From Glaciozyma antarctica PI12 (lineage: Eukaryota > Basidiomycota > Microbotryomycetes > Kriegeriales > Camptobasidiaceae), in NCBI GenBank assembly GCA_002917775.1, contig KZ627146.1, forward strand, positions 875,678 to 939,677: DNA of 64,000 nucleotides, read 5' to 3'. Positions 10,501-21,262 of the stretch are shown here, piece after piece. The notes below the pieces were generated by a model, which had not been told where the DNA came from, made no database searches, and saw only the letters and a program-made list of their open reading frames with translations. Numbering within the stretch: the first letter of the stretch is position 1; each line of letters begins with the position of its first letter. The position numbers and the translations under genes are program-made.

Positions 10501-12352
10501 CCTCCTCGCGGATGTTGAGATACTGCGAAAGGCCCTTCATGAGCAGCTCAGCTTCGAATCCGCTCACGGCCGCATCGAGATCGACGAAGGAAAGCGGAGT
10601 GACTGCATCAGGTACGGAGTTAGCTGAAGCCACATGGGCGAGAAAGTGAGAGTGGACGCACGCCGTTTGAATCTCTGGCGGCTCGATTCCGTGGGCTGCA
10701 CGGAAGCGTCGGGAGGAAGAGCTTCCTTCGCTCGCTCTTCAGCCCTCGCGGAGATTCGAGCTGAGAGGAGGACCTTCTTCGTCGGCACCGCGATGGGCAT
10801 CGGCAGGTGAGGTAGCCAGATCCGGCTCGGCTTGACGAAGGCGCGGGGATTTGGGCTGGGTGATGAAGGTGGTGCTCGAGGTTGCGGAGGTTTCGACGGC
10901 TTCGAAGAGTTGACAAGAGTGGTGAATGCTGACTGAGGGACGGGTGGGGGTGGGGAGAGCTGAGAGAAAGGAGGTGGGATCGAGAGGGAGGGAGATGTCG
11001 GTTGTTCGATGGGTGCGGATGGTGGCGAGGGAGAGCTCGAAGGCATCGTAGAGGGTTGAAGCTTGACTGTAGGGGCAGGCGGGGGGATTGATGGAGTAGG
11101 GTTCGAAGTAGCGGCGGAGCTGAGAGCGAACATCGGTCAGCTCGCCACAAAGGTTCGAGGCGCGAAGGGACGTACGGCTCGATAAAGATGATTCCCTTCT
11201 TGATGCACTTCAAAACGAGAGTGGTACTGAGCATCTGGCCCTTCAGCTTCGTCACTTGAAGCTTCGGCCAGCCTGGAAGCCCGAGGGTGACGGTGTTGCC
11301 CTTCTCAACAACGTGCTTTCGCAGAGGTCCCGTGAGGCCTGCAATCGCAGCTGTCTTCGTTGGGAAGAAGAGAGGAGAGGGCGCTAATCATCATTGAGTT
11401 AGCTTGCACGACAAGGTCCCGAGGGGCGAGGAACGCACGGGAAAGAGGAGCGGGAGGCTCGATCGCCGCGGCCTCGTTCGACGATGGTGAGAGTAGGCGT
11501 GGCGACCTTGACGACGGATCCAAGGCATATTTGAGCGTCCTGGAGTTGTGTAGAGGCGGAAGGGTGTCCATCTGAGGGTAGAGGAGGAGAACCTCGCGGT
11601 AGAAGAGCGGGGCGAGGAAGTCGAGCACGGCCTGCTGTCCCTTCTCCAGCCAGAGCGCTGCGACGAAAGCCTCGAATCTGTCCGCTACGTCCTTGACGTA
11701 GTTCTCTTCACGCCTTGCGCCCTGGGCAACGTGTTGGTCGAAGCCAAACTGGCGGCCGAGGTCGGCAGCAAAAGCGTTCGAGCACAAGCGCTGGTTTCTG
11801 CGAACGGAGGAGAGTCAGTGATCTTCCTGAGGTGAATGCGAACTTCTTCCAGAAGTTCCAAACCTACGTGGTTTCAAGCCACAAAAGCTCGGGCTTGCCG
11901 CTGGGTGACGGGAGCTCTTTTACAGGCGCGAGGACGAAAATGAGCATTCCGGCAGTGGCGTTCAAGATCCTGTCTCCGACCCACTCCAACCGCTCGTGAT
12001 GATACGCCACATGGTACTTTGAGCGCCAGTTGACGAGCTGGTTAGCCTTCCAGTTGCCGAAGACCTCCTCGTAAAGACGAGGATTTCCGAGAGAGGGGAG
12101 GGAGGTTGGGATAGGGAGGCGGATGGCGCGGCGAATTTGGTCGACTTGGGAGAGAGGTTCTGGTAGACTTCGAGGGACAACGGCTAGGCGATAGGGGAGG
12201 TAGTGGGCGAGGACGGGACGCCAGAGCTCACGCTGCTCCTCGAGCTTGGCGGAAGTTGGAAGCCAGCTCCTCCGGGCGGACAGACGGGGCACGCCGTCGT
12301 GCGAGCCCGAGTCCAAGGTCGTCCTCAGCCGTCCAAGAGCGCGCCGGAGCAT
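7587..12352 (-). CDS. RNase III-domain protein with five copies of an unrecognised ~75-aa module (paralogue A)
   Basis: About 1,200 aa over some 15 exons. Exon 1 (12352-11868) begins MLRRALGRLRTT, a basic start that could be a mitochondrial presequence. The RNase III signature HHERLEWVGDRILN and, in exon 2 (11797-~11440), the second motif KDVADRFEAFVAALWLEKG keep the four metal-binding acids (E, D, D, E), so it may cleave double-stranded RNA. No dsRBD, PAZ or helicase is visible. Instead come five modules, each on one exon: 11383-11176, 10602-10353, 9877-9625, 9275-9026 and 8492-8237. Module pattern: L-x-F, a helix with F-E-x2-L-x3-GLS-x2-L, a strand ending in CFP or LPG, then GMRKLV-x2-AV-x-RGFVVI. 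Ser/Pro/Thr-rich linkers separate them; an acidic tail ends at 7587. Linker exon borders are less certain than module exons. It shares architecture with the gene at 25514-29956. Confidence 0.8.
8098..9030. repeat. Direct repeat from a recent module-linker duplication inside paralogue A
   Basis: The segment around 8098-8240 and the one around 8885-9030 are near copies about 789 bp apart. Each has the end of a module exon, a ~50-nt intron and the start of a linker encoding TVEPASSS(S/P)TPH followed by PSDE(I/A)ILAALTTPDS. The intron sequence is also conserved (both end in CTAACTC(A/G)CTCTCGCAG), so the duplication copied exon plus intron rather than spliced RNA, and is younger than the other module copies. 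Confidence 0.75.
10095..10147. repeat. 12-bp tandem repeat encoding Ser-Ala-Ser-Pro units
   Basis: Four copies of GGCGGATGGAGA (the last with one change) lie in the linker between modules 2 and 3 of paralogue A. On the minus strand they encode SASPSASPSASPSASP. Such arrays commonly vary in copy number between strains and lengthen disordered linkers without changing frame. Confidence 0.85.
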
Positions 12353-12799
12353 CGCGTACACGCACACGGGCGGAGAGCAACGGGACCGAAGCAGGACTGA
12401 GAGCAGGACCACGGCACGTCGTCAGAGGCGTTAAAGTTACTTAGGTTCAAAGAGTACGCACGGGTTTCAGCGCCTGTAAGCTGCTTTCCTCTGTCGCTCG
12501 CTCCACTCGTCGCAGTTCGAACGAGAAAGAGGAAGGTCCGCTCCGGGTTTTTTTTTTGCTGCAGGACCTGCGCCTCGAATTAATTTTTGGGGGTCGTCCC
12601 TGCGTTCGTCCGTTCGCGGCTGTCTGGCCCCCTCTGCTTGCTTTCGTTTGGCGGATACTCTCCAGCTTGCTCTCTCGAAGCGCTACGCCGAACGCCGTTT
12701 CCGGGAAGGCGGGCTCACGGAGGCAGAACGAGCGAGGTACGTTCCGCCGTCCGATCCCCTCCTCCTTTGTTCTGACCGACTCTCGTCAACTGCTCGAAG
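12353..12799. promoter_or_regulatory. Divergent region between paralogue A and the one-module gene
   Basis: Head-to-head gap of about 450 bp between two genes of the same family, likely holding both promoters. It has a run of nine T (about 12549-12557). On the plus strand 12556-12837 is open and could be an upstream exon of the one-module gene, because it is in frame with the exon ending near 13131, but a stop lies between them. No specific regulatory site is recognised. Confidence 0.4.
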
Positions 12800-13877
12800 A
12801 TGCGGCTACTCCGATGCTCGAACGTGACGATACGTAACGCCACAAGACGGGCGTCTTCTACGTTCGTGCTGGTACCCTATCCAGCGGGGTCTCCAGGAGG
12901 ACCACACGCTCCCTCCGCTTCCTCGACGCCCTCCTCAAATCTCGCCAAACCACCTTCCACCGTCCCTTACAAACAATCATCCCCGCCGCCTTCTCTCATC
13001 ACTTCAGGAAGCGCAACTTCATTCCAGACGTCCACTGCTCCCGCCGTCCCGAAACCGTCTTCCAAATCGTCGACACTTCCTCCAACCGCGCGAACAGCGC
13101 GAAGACGCAGCTGCGACGGCACACCGCGCTCAAGCGTACGTTCTATCTTGCATTTTATCGCAGAAGAGACTCACCCTGCTTCCGCAATCTAGATCTCCCC
13201 TTTCGCTTTGCGAACATCGAGGCCGCCGCCAAAGGGTTCGAGCCTGCCTTGATTCAGGCAGATCTTTCGCGCCACCTCTTCAGGACTAAATCAAGAGGAA
13301 CCTTCGTGTTGTCGTTCTCTCTTCCGGACTCCCCCATCTATAAGGAGACCGTGGCGCGAAGCGATCGGACCGGAGTTTGGTTGAGGCTCATCAAGTTCGC
13401 CATCGCTCAACGCGTGATTGTTCTGGACAGCGACCCTACAACGTACGTCTGTGCAACATATTGTTTCGGAGTGTGAGCCTGATCCTGCCTTCTATCTCGC
13501 AGCTCGCCCCTCTCTTCGCCCCCTCCCCTCCACACGCCACCGCCGTCTCTCCCTGCCGCCTCTACCTCTCCTACAGCATCCACTACACCATCGCTAGGGT
13601 CAGTTACGGCAGAACCACCTTCCATCTTTCCCAAATCGACGCCTCCGGTCTCTCCAACTTGTACCACTTTTCCTCCCGACGTAATCACAGGTGGGAGCGG
13701 CAGCGACTGTGGTGTGGCAGGTGCGGCTTCGCAGGCTTCGAAGGGACTGTCTTCAGCAGGTGAGCTTCAGCTTTGTCGTGTCGAGATCGCTGCTGAGGCT
13801 TGAGTGCAGCAGGATTGAATCGCGAGGACGCTAGAAGAAGAGTGGAGGAAGGAGCGAGTAAGGCCACCTCGTCATGA
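12800..13877 (+). pseudogene. One-module relative of the RNase III/module genes, probably a fragment
   Basis: Exon 13193-13442 encodes one complete copy of the module: FRFANIEAAAKGFEPALIQ, then DLSRHLF, LSFSLPDSP, and IKFAIAQRVIVLDSD at the end. It starts in phase 1 and ends in phase 2 like the modules of paralogues A and B. A Pro/Ser/Thr-rich tail follows, with a possible last intron near 13760 and a stop at 13875-13877. No RNase III domain is present. The upstream exon is unclear: the frame required by the splice reads HKTGVFYVRAGTLSS and is cut off by a stop at 12835, while another frame is open and Pro/Ser-rich. I treat it as a decayed or truncated family member; a short functional gene with an unseen 5' intron is also possible. 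Confidence 0.5.
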
Positions 13878-13945
13878 GCAGTATCAACCTCGACTTGATC
13901 GCACTGAAAACCTAATCATTACATTCCCCGCTTCTCCCTCTTCTC

Positions 13946-15008
13946 CTACACTGGCGGGTACTTGGTCGGGTCCAGCTTGTACGTCGTCACCCCCTGCTCG
14001 TTCATCAGCTCCGCACACCGCACCTCGAAAGCTCGAAAACGCACCTTCGCCAACACCTTGAGCGCGACCTTGGCCCTCACAAGCGCCGTGAGCGCGTCGT
14101 TCAGTCGGTGGGTCGGGAGGGAAGTCTGCTTGACGAATTCGGGGACTTGTGGAGCGGGATTAGCGAGGGTGGTAGGAGGAAAGGGGAGGACGTACTTGAG
14201 AGACCGGCAGGCTGAGAACGGAGAGTCGTGACGACCGTTTCGGTCTCGCTTCGTTGCGGCTTCGCGTAGCATGTCAGTTTCGTTCGAAGGAGGGGTGAAG
14301 AGCGGTGGGGAGGAGGACGCACCTGCTGTTCACGAAACTTGATGGGCAGCAGTTGAATGATTCCATCCGCAAACGCCATCATCACATCCTTCTTCCTTTT
14401 GGTCATCACGACCTTCCCTCCCCTCCCTCTCCCTCGGCCTGTTGCTCCTCCTCTCACAGCCGGCTTGGCCGTATCGACGAACGACATGAAGGACGACTCG
14501 ACCTCTGCGGTGGTCTTGTTTCCCGCCGTGTGGTTGTCGTCTGAGGAGAGGGAGGCATGTGAGAAGGTGGGGGAGGCGGGAGGGTAGAAGGAGGGCGGAG
14601 GGTGGAGGGCGGCGGAGAGGTCGAAGTTGAGCTTGGTGGGAGCCTGTAGCTGCGTTAGCTGGCGCTCCAACGACTAGAAGCTATCATGCGCACCTCGTCG
14701 AAATCTGCCGTGTAGGTGTTCATCCTCAGCGCATAGAGGTACCCCGCAAACGCCTCGTTGAACCCATCCAACCCCTTGTTGACTCCATCCAGCTGCTCCA
14801 AATTCCCCGCCAGATCACTCATCGCGTCCGCCAGTTCGGCAAAGATGTGGCCTAGGTGATCGAGAGGAGGTTCGGCGGAGGTTGGAGGGCGGGAACGCGA
14901 GTGAGAGAGGGAGAGGGAGCGGAGGGACGAGGCGGAGAGGCGGCGGAGAGGAGTCGTTGGGCGCGACGAGGGGCGAGAGGTTGAAGCTCGGAGGTCGCTG
15001 GTTGACAT
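13946..15008 (-). CDS. DAM1: DASH/Dam1 complex subunit Dam1
   Basis: Component of the outer-kinetochore DASH ring that couples kinetochores to microtubule plus ends in fungi. Exon 1 (15008-14694) has a Ser/Arg-rich N-terminus and then the Dam1 domain: IFAELADAMSDLAGNLEQLD, VNKGLDGFNEAFAGYLYALR and MNTYTADFDE. Intron 14693-14650 is only 44 nt. Later exons encode a basic, disordered C-terminal half ending KYPPV. The predicted protein is about 320 aa, in the normal range for filamentous and basidiomycete Dam1. Ipl1/Aurora-type sites are likely in the Ser/Arg-rich head but were not tested. The family call rests on the conserved helix block in exon 1; the position of the third intron is less certain. 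Confidence 0.88.
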
Positions 15009-15453
15009 GGCGTGTGCTGTGCTGCTGTTTTGCTGGGTCGGCACCTGAAGGAGAAGTGGAGGAAGAAGAGCAGCGCCGGCCCGCCGAAGTCGCGACTTGG
15101 GCGCGCAACAACAGTATAACAGAGTCTCCTCCGCGAGTGTTCGAGCCAAGCCTTGTACGAGAGTACGTACGTGCGATCCAGTAAGTTACAAGGCGAGCAG
15201 GGCACCCACAGAGAGCTGTTCCAGAGACCCGCCAGCGAGCGCTTCTCCCTGCGCGCGCGCGCCTGCCCGCCTGCATCGCTTTCGCTCCTCGAGTTGACGA
15301 GCGCTGCTCTTCCTCCTCCTCCCATCTCGCCAGGACTCCTCGTCGACGCCGACGACATCAGGAACACCGGCACTAGCACAGCAGCAGCAGCACCGCGCCA
15401 CCTTCCTGCCCGTTCCTCTTCTCTCTCCAACACGCTCGCCCCTGTCGAGGACG

Positions 15454-18400
15454 ATGGCCTACCCCAACTACCCTCCTCAAGACGCCTACCCACCTCCCGA
15501 CCCCTATTCCGAACCTCCCTTCTCCCCTCCTCCCGCCCCAGGAGCAGGCTACGCCTCCCCTCCTCCCCGGTGCTCACCCTCGTCGCTCCCAAGCCGGCGG
15601 GCATGTCGGGTTCCAGCTACACGACAACCCCATCAACTCCAACTACCCTCCTCCCCAGCCTTCCTACGGCCACCTTCCTCAAGGTCCCAGCGACTACGCG
15701 TTCGACCAGCAGCAGCGGTACGACCAGCCGTGGAACACGCCTCAACCTCAGCAGCAGTATCCCTACGAACCTCAACCACCGTACGATCCTCAGCAGCAGC
15801 AGGGACACGACCCGTTCAGGGATGATCACGATGAGCCTCAGTTGCCATTGCTGAGTGGGGGAGGGAGGGGGTATGCGGATCAGGGATACGGGCAGCCGGG
15901 GCAGGGGCCTATGGTCGGTGGATTCGCGGCACAGCAGGAGGAGGAGAGCCAGATTCGGTACGGGAGGATTCCGCAGAGGCAACCGAGGAGGTACAAGACG
16001 GTCAAGCGTGAGTCGCGCCTCTTTGCTTGAGCTCGCTGGGGAATGGGAGCTGGACGGAGTCGAGAGCTGGAAATACGAGAGCACGCAGCGGGGAGTGCGG
16101 AAGAGCTGGAGGATAATGGTGGAGATGCTCTCCCTCACCGGGGGTGCTGGAGAGGAAGGAGGAGGCTCGGGGGCGCGTGCAGAGCTGCGTGCTAACCCTC
16201 ATCGTTCTCCAGGCGTCGAGCTCTACCACGGCAACCTTGTACGTTCTTTCTGTCCTGATCGCATCTCCCAGTCCCCAGCTTAACCTCTCTGTGCAGGTCC
16301 TCGACTGCCAAGTTCCTCCGAAGCTCCTCGAGCGATGCCCTCTCAAGACGGATCGCGAGTTCACGCACATGCGGTACACTGCTGCTACCTGCGACGTGCG
16401 TGCTCAACCCTTCTTGGAAAGCAAGCGAGCTGATATCGTACTTCCACACAGCCGGACGACTTCCTCGCCGAACGATACTCGCTCCGCCAGATTCTGTACG
16501 AGACCCCTAGGCGGACGGAGCTGTTCCTTGTGTTGACGATGTACAACGTGCGTTCTTCTCCTCCTTACTTTCCATAGACGCTGACGTGGTGAGCAGGAGG
16601 ACGAGGTACTTTTCTGTCGAACGATGCACGGAGTTATGAGTGAGTTACATTTTGCGAAGCTCGTGCGGAGCCAGCTGACCCGTCTCGCAGAGAACGTCCA
16701 GCACCTTTGCTCCCGCATGCGTTCGAAGACCTGGGGTGCAGATGGGTGGAAGAAGGGTGCGTCTGCTCGTTCATTCCGCAGGACAGCAGCTGAACCTCTT
16801 CACGTTCAGTGGTGGTCTGCATCGTCTCCGACGGCCGAGCAAAGATCAATTCGCGCACGCTCAGTGTCCTCGCTGCGATGGGAGTCTACCAGGACGGAGT
16901 GGCGAAGAATGTCGTTGCAGGAAAACCTGTCACCGCGCATCTCTACGAATATACGACGCAGAGTCCGTTCCTCTCCCCACGCCGCGATGAACCAAATCTG
17001 ACGCTACGAACAGTCTCCATCGACCCCGACCTCAAGTTCAAGTCGGCCGAACGCGGTCTCGTCCCCGTTCAGATCCTCTTCTGCCTCAAGGAGAAGAAGT
17101 GCGTCCTTCCTACTCCCTCTCCTCGCAGGCACTGACTCCGAACAGCGCCAAAAAGATCAACTCGCACCGGTGGTTCTTCAACGCCTTTGGACCGATCCTC
17201 CAGCCGAACGTCTGGTGCGTCTTCCCTCCCCGCGAATGCGAGGTGGTGCTGATGGAGTTGCAGCGTCCTCCTCGATGTCGGGACCCAGCCCGGTCCTACG
17301 TCGATCTACAAGCTGTGGAAGACGTGAGTTCCTGCTCGCTGCGCGTGTCGGAGAGGTCGCTGATGAAAAGCAGGTTCGACCTCAACTCGAAAGTCGAATG
17401 TCCCTGTGGAGAGATCGTGGCCCTCAAGGGGAAGTACTTCTCGAACCTGTACGTTATTTGCCACGGGCGCACAATCGGGAGGAAGCTGACGTGGAGAGGC
17501 GCAGGCTCAACCCGCTCGTGGCGGCGCAAAACTTCGAGTACAAGATTTCGAGTACGTTCCTCTCTTCAAGCAGCTGTTAGATGGCTCCTGACGTTCCGTC
17601 CTGCTGCAGACATCCTCGACAAGCCTCTCGAATCGGTCTTTGGGTACATCACCGTGCTGCCCGGAGCGTTCTCGGCCTGTGAGTCCCTCCTTCTGCAAGA
17701 CCAGGGACGCGAGCTGATGCAGGTAATACAGACCGCTACATTGCACTGCAGAACGACCAGAAGGGCGAGGGACCGCTCAGGGAGTACTTCAAGGGCGAGA
17801 CGCTGCACCACAGCCACGATGCGTAGGTCACTTCCGATATCGGTGGAAGTGGTTGCTGATTCATTTTATCAGCGATCTATGGACCAAGAACATGTATCTC
17901 GCAGTACGTTGACATTCCCGCGAGCAGGAGCATCTCGCTGACATTTGGTGGCGTGGACAGGAGGATCGGATTCTCTGCTGGGAGCTCGTGAGCAAGCGTG
18001 GCTCCGCCTGGCTCCTCCACTACCAGCGCTCCGCCTACGCAGTCACCGTGCGTCTTTCTCACCACCTTTTCGACCCCGCTCACTCGTCTGCAGGACGTTC
18101 CCGACCGCGTGCCCGACCTCATCTCGCAGCGCCGTCGCTGGCTCAACGGCTCCTTCTTCGCGAGCATCCACTCGTCGTACCACTTTGGATACCTGTACCG
18201 CTCGGACCACACGTTCTGGAGGAAGCTATGGCTGCACGTCGAGCTGTTCTATCAGGCGTTCAACATGCTCTTCGCTTGGGTGAGTTCGCTCGCTCCTTTT
18301 TTTTGCCTGTGTTGGGAGCTAATGCGCTTGTACTTTCGCAGTTTGGGCTGGGGAACTATTACATCATCTTCATCATTCTTACTCAGTCGCTGTACGTGTT

Positions 18401-20177
18401 GCCGAAGCGCGAAGGCACCAGGGGACTGACTTTTGTTCGTCGCAGTGCCGACCCTGCCTTCGGCCTCTCCGGTATCTCGTGAGTCCTTGCGAAGATGGTG
18501 CTCAGCTCTCGCTTACCTGTTCTCGGTCGCAGCATCTTCAACACCATCCTCCGGTACTACTACATCGCCCTCCTCAGTGCGTTGTTCAGCCTCATCTCCT
18601 TAAACGACTGACCGACCTGGAGCTTCGCGCAGTCATGTGCTTCCTCCTGGCTCTCGGAAACAGGCCTGCAGGGTGCGTACATCTCCTCAGCGTGCTAGAA
18701 GGGCGGGAAGCTGATTGCGAGATTCAGGTCGGTAACGATGTACACGGTCATCATGGTTTCGTTCGGGCTCATCACGGCGTACATGCTGGTGCGTAGTCCC
18801 GCTCTCTCCAACTCAGAACGAAGGACTGATTGGGTTGGCAGGCTGCGGCTGGGTTCATCACGTACAAGGGCATCATGAACGTCAAGGAAGCGATCGAGGC
18901 GGAGGGCAACAGCTTCTCCGTCTCGGACGTCTTTGCCAACTCAATCTTCCGGTGAGTCGCTTCCTGCGCTTCATTTTTTGAATGGAGCTGAGTGGTGGCA
19001 TCTGCAGAAACATCGTCCTTTCGCTTCTTTCGACGTATGGGCTCTACTTGATCGGGTCGCTTCTGTTTTTCGACGTGAGTCTTCCTTCCGCCCGTACCAT
19101 CCCATCATCCACTTGACTGATGTGACTGTTACCACAGCCGTCGCATATGTTCACGTCGTTCCTGCAATATCTCCTGGTTCGAAGACTCCGGCGACTCAGT
19201 TCGACGCTTGAGACTGACCCTTCCTTTGCAGGTTTCGCCTTCGTACATCAACGTTATCAACACCTACGCCTTCTGGTGAGCTCTTTACGTCTTCCATGCC
19301 TTCCCAGCACAACTAACGACTCGGTGCAGTAACGTCCAGGACGTGAGTACCGCTTTCAGGACTCCTCCTCGCGTTCTCCGCTGACTCCGCTGATCTCCCG
19401 TCCTAGGTCACTTGGGGGTACGTTCAACCGCTTCCTACTGAGAGTAATTCTGTGCTTGCGTTGACGCTGCCGCAGAAAAGAAACCGACCCAAGCAGCAGA
19501 CCGATCTTGGAGTCGCGCCTGTCAAGGATGGCGGAGTCGACGTTGTGGTGCCTACCGACGAGAAGGACATCAACGCGGCTTACGAGGTTCGTGGTTTTTC
19601 CGCTTTGTGCTTCGGATTCGTGCTGATCGTGGAGGGGAACAGGACGCGATGGTCGTGCTGGCGCAGAAGGCGACGAAAGAAGTCAAGGTCGTCGATCCCC
19701 AGACTCGGATGACGGACAGCTACGCCGCGATTCGTACAAATGTGCGTTCGTTCCCTCACCTATCGCTTGGGAAGGTCGACTGACGCTGCATCTCGCCAGG
19801 TCGTGCTGGCATGGACCCTCTCCAACGGCGCTCTCGTCGCCGCGATCGTCTCCACCTCCGCCAGTGCCAATATCACGACGGACGGAGGTTCTGCCAAGGT
19901 CAACGGCTACATGGTGCGTCGCTTTCAGCAGCACATCCTCGCAGGCTATCGCTGATGCTGCTTCGCAGACGTTCCTCCTCTTCTCCGTCGCCGGCCTCGC
20001 TGCCTTCCGATTCATCGGTTGCTTCATTTGTACGTACTTTCCTGTGACTCAAGAGTACGGTGGCTGACTCCTCCTTCTTCAGACACTGTCCTGTGGGCGT
20101 ACGTCGCACTTCCCGCCTGCCTTCTCGCGCTCGGAGCTGACGCTTGCTCCTTCTTTCTTCACAGTTTCCAGAACTGA
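15454..20177 (+). CDS. CHS: Chitin synthase (class I-III type)
   Basis: Plasma-membrane glycosyltransferase that polymerises UDP-GlcNAc into chitin. More than 20 exons. The order of motifs is complete: [64 protein letters not shown] (about 17961) and QRRRWLNG (about 18127-18150, the catalytic signature), then a multi-pass C-terminal membrane region ([30 protein letters not shown]) ending VLWAFQN at 20175. The N-terminal tail is Pro/Tyr/Gln-rich and cytosolic. The ATG at 15454 opens a good Pro/Tyr frame, but the frame shifts by one base near a CCCC run (15565-15568) before the rest of the tail, so either a base is miscalled or the start differs. Exon borders in the catalytic part are consistent with GT-AG rules. 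Confidence 0.92.
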
Positions 20178-20521
20178 TAGCCACGACTTCTTCACGAGCT
20201 TCACGAACCCTTTTCTACGCTTCCTCTTCGCACCATGGACCTTTCCTCAGTCAATTCATTTCGATTTTTGAGCATCATCGCACGGTGCAGAACTTTGACT
20301 TCATTCGCGCTCGGCAGCGCCAATACGATCTCTCGTCCTGTTCTGAGCAGTACCTTCGCAGCGAAGAACGAGCAGAGGAGGAAGGAAGAGACACCTCACC
20401 CTTGCCTCCAGCTCGTCGCCGTCGTCGTCTGTTTTGTCCGACTCGGCCCGTGTCCTCGTCTCAACGTCGACGGCGCTCTCCCTTCTACCCACCACGCTCG
20501 ATGGGACAAGCGTAACCAGGA
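20178..20521. other. Gap between chitin synthase and a small gene, no gene seen
   Basis: About 340 bp on the same strand. Open frames here are Arg/Pro-rich and look like frame shadows. It should contain the chitin synthase polyadenylation region and the promoter of the next gene; no distinct element was recognised. Confidence 0.4.
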
Positions 20522-20913
20522 ATGGTCCAACTCTTCCGCCTTCGATGCGCCAGCCTCCCCCGTGTCTCCCTCGCCAGGCCGGCCCCCCATCGCCCGAGCT
20601 CCACTACCTCCAACTCCTCCTCCGCCTCCCCCAGCACACCTTCCGACACACCCGCCGCAACAGCCTCCTCGGCACAGATGGCCGTCGAAACAGAGCGGAA
20701 GCCCACGCTCGCCGAACGTGACGCCGCCGCGCTCAAGAGGTTCGAGGAGAGGTTTGGAGGACAGGAGGCGACGGCGCTGGGCGTGCTGGAGGATGGCAAG
20801 CCGGAAGGACTGGCGCGCGCAGTGAGGAAGAACATGTTTAGGTGAGCTCGATTTCGATGTTTGAGGGTGGAGCGGAGCTGACGAGCATTGCTAGGGTGAT
20901 TGGGAGCGGGTAA
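20522..20913 (+). CDS. Small unrecognised protein with a probable mitochondrial presequence
   Basis: Two exons, 20522-20841 and 20895-20913, joined across a phase-2 GT-AG intron to give 112 aa. Residues 1-50 (MVQLFRLRCASLPRVSLARP followed by Ser/Thr/Pro) are basic and hydroxylated without acids, which is typical of a matrix-targeting presequence. The C-terminal half is charged and helical: LAERDAAALKRFEERFGG, then KPEGLARAVRKNMFRVIGSG. The tiny last exon keeps the frame and ends cleanly, which argues that the gene is real. I do not recognise the family; small assembly factors of respiratory complexes have similar size and layout, but that is only an analogy. Confidence 0.55.
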
Positions 20914-21262
20914 TCCAGCTGGGTTGCGAGCACGCGTGCTGCTTTGCGCGAGGAGGCGCTCTGCCTGTCGAGTCTGCTTGCTTACAAAAGGTCGATCTGC
21001 TCAAATGGTGGTGGTCTGCGCGGTCTCTCTCTCCCTCTGCCGACCTGCTGGGCACCGCACAAGCCTTTCAAGCGCAACCTCATTGCCCCTACTCCTGCTG
21101 AATCTTACCCTGCTCCGGCTCCAGCTCGCTAAAGTCGTACCTACTCACACAGTCAGCTTTCCAAACCCCAGCTCAAACGCAGACGACTCACACAACGCAC
21201 GCCGGACCCCCCTCATGCCACCTCGTCCCAAACGCCGTCTTCGCATACATCGCATCCCTCGA

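Noticed and set aside
7587-12352. Paralogue A as a canonical Dicer
   Set aside because: Only one RNase III domain is visible; there is no helicase, PAZ or recognisable dsRBD. The term RNase III/module protein is safer.
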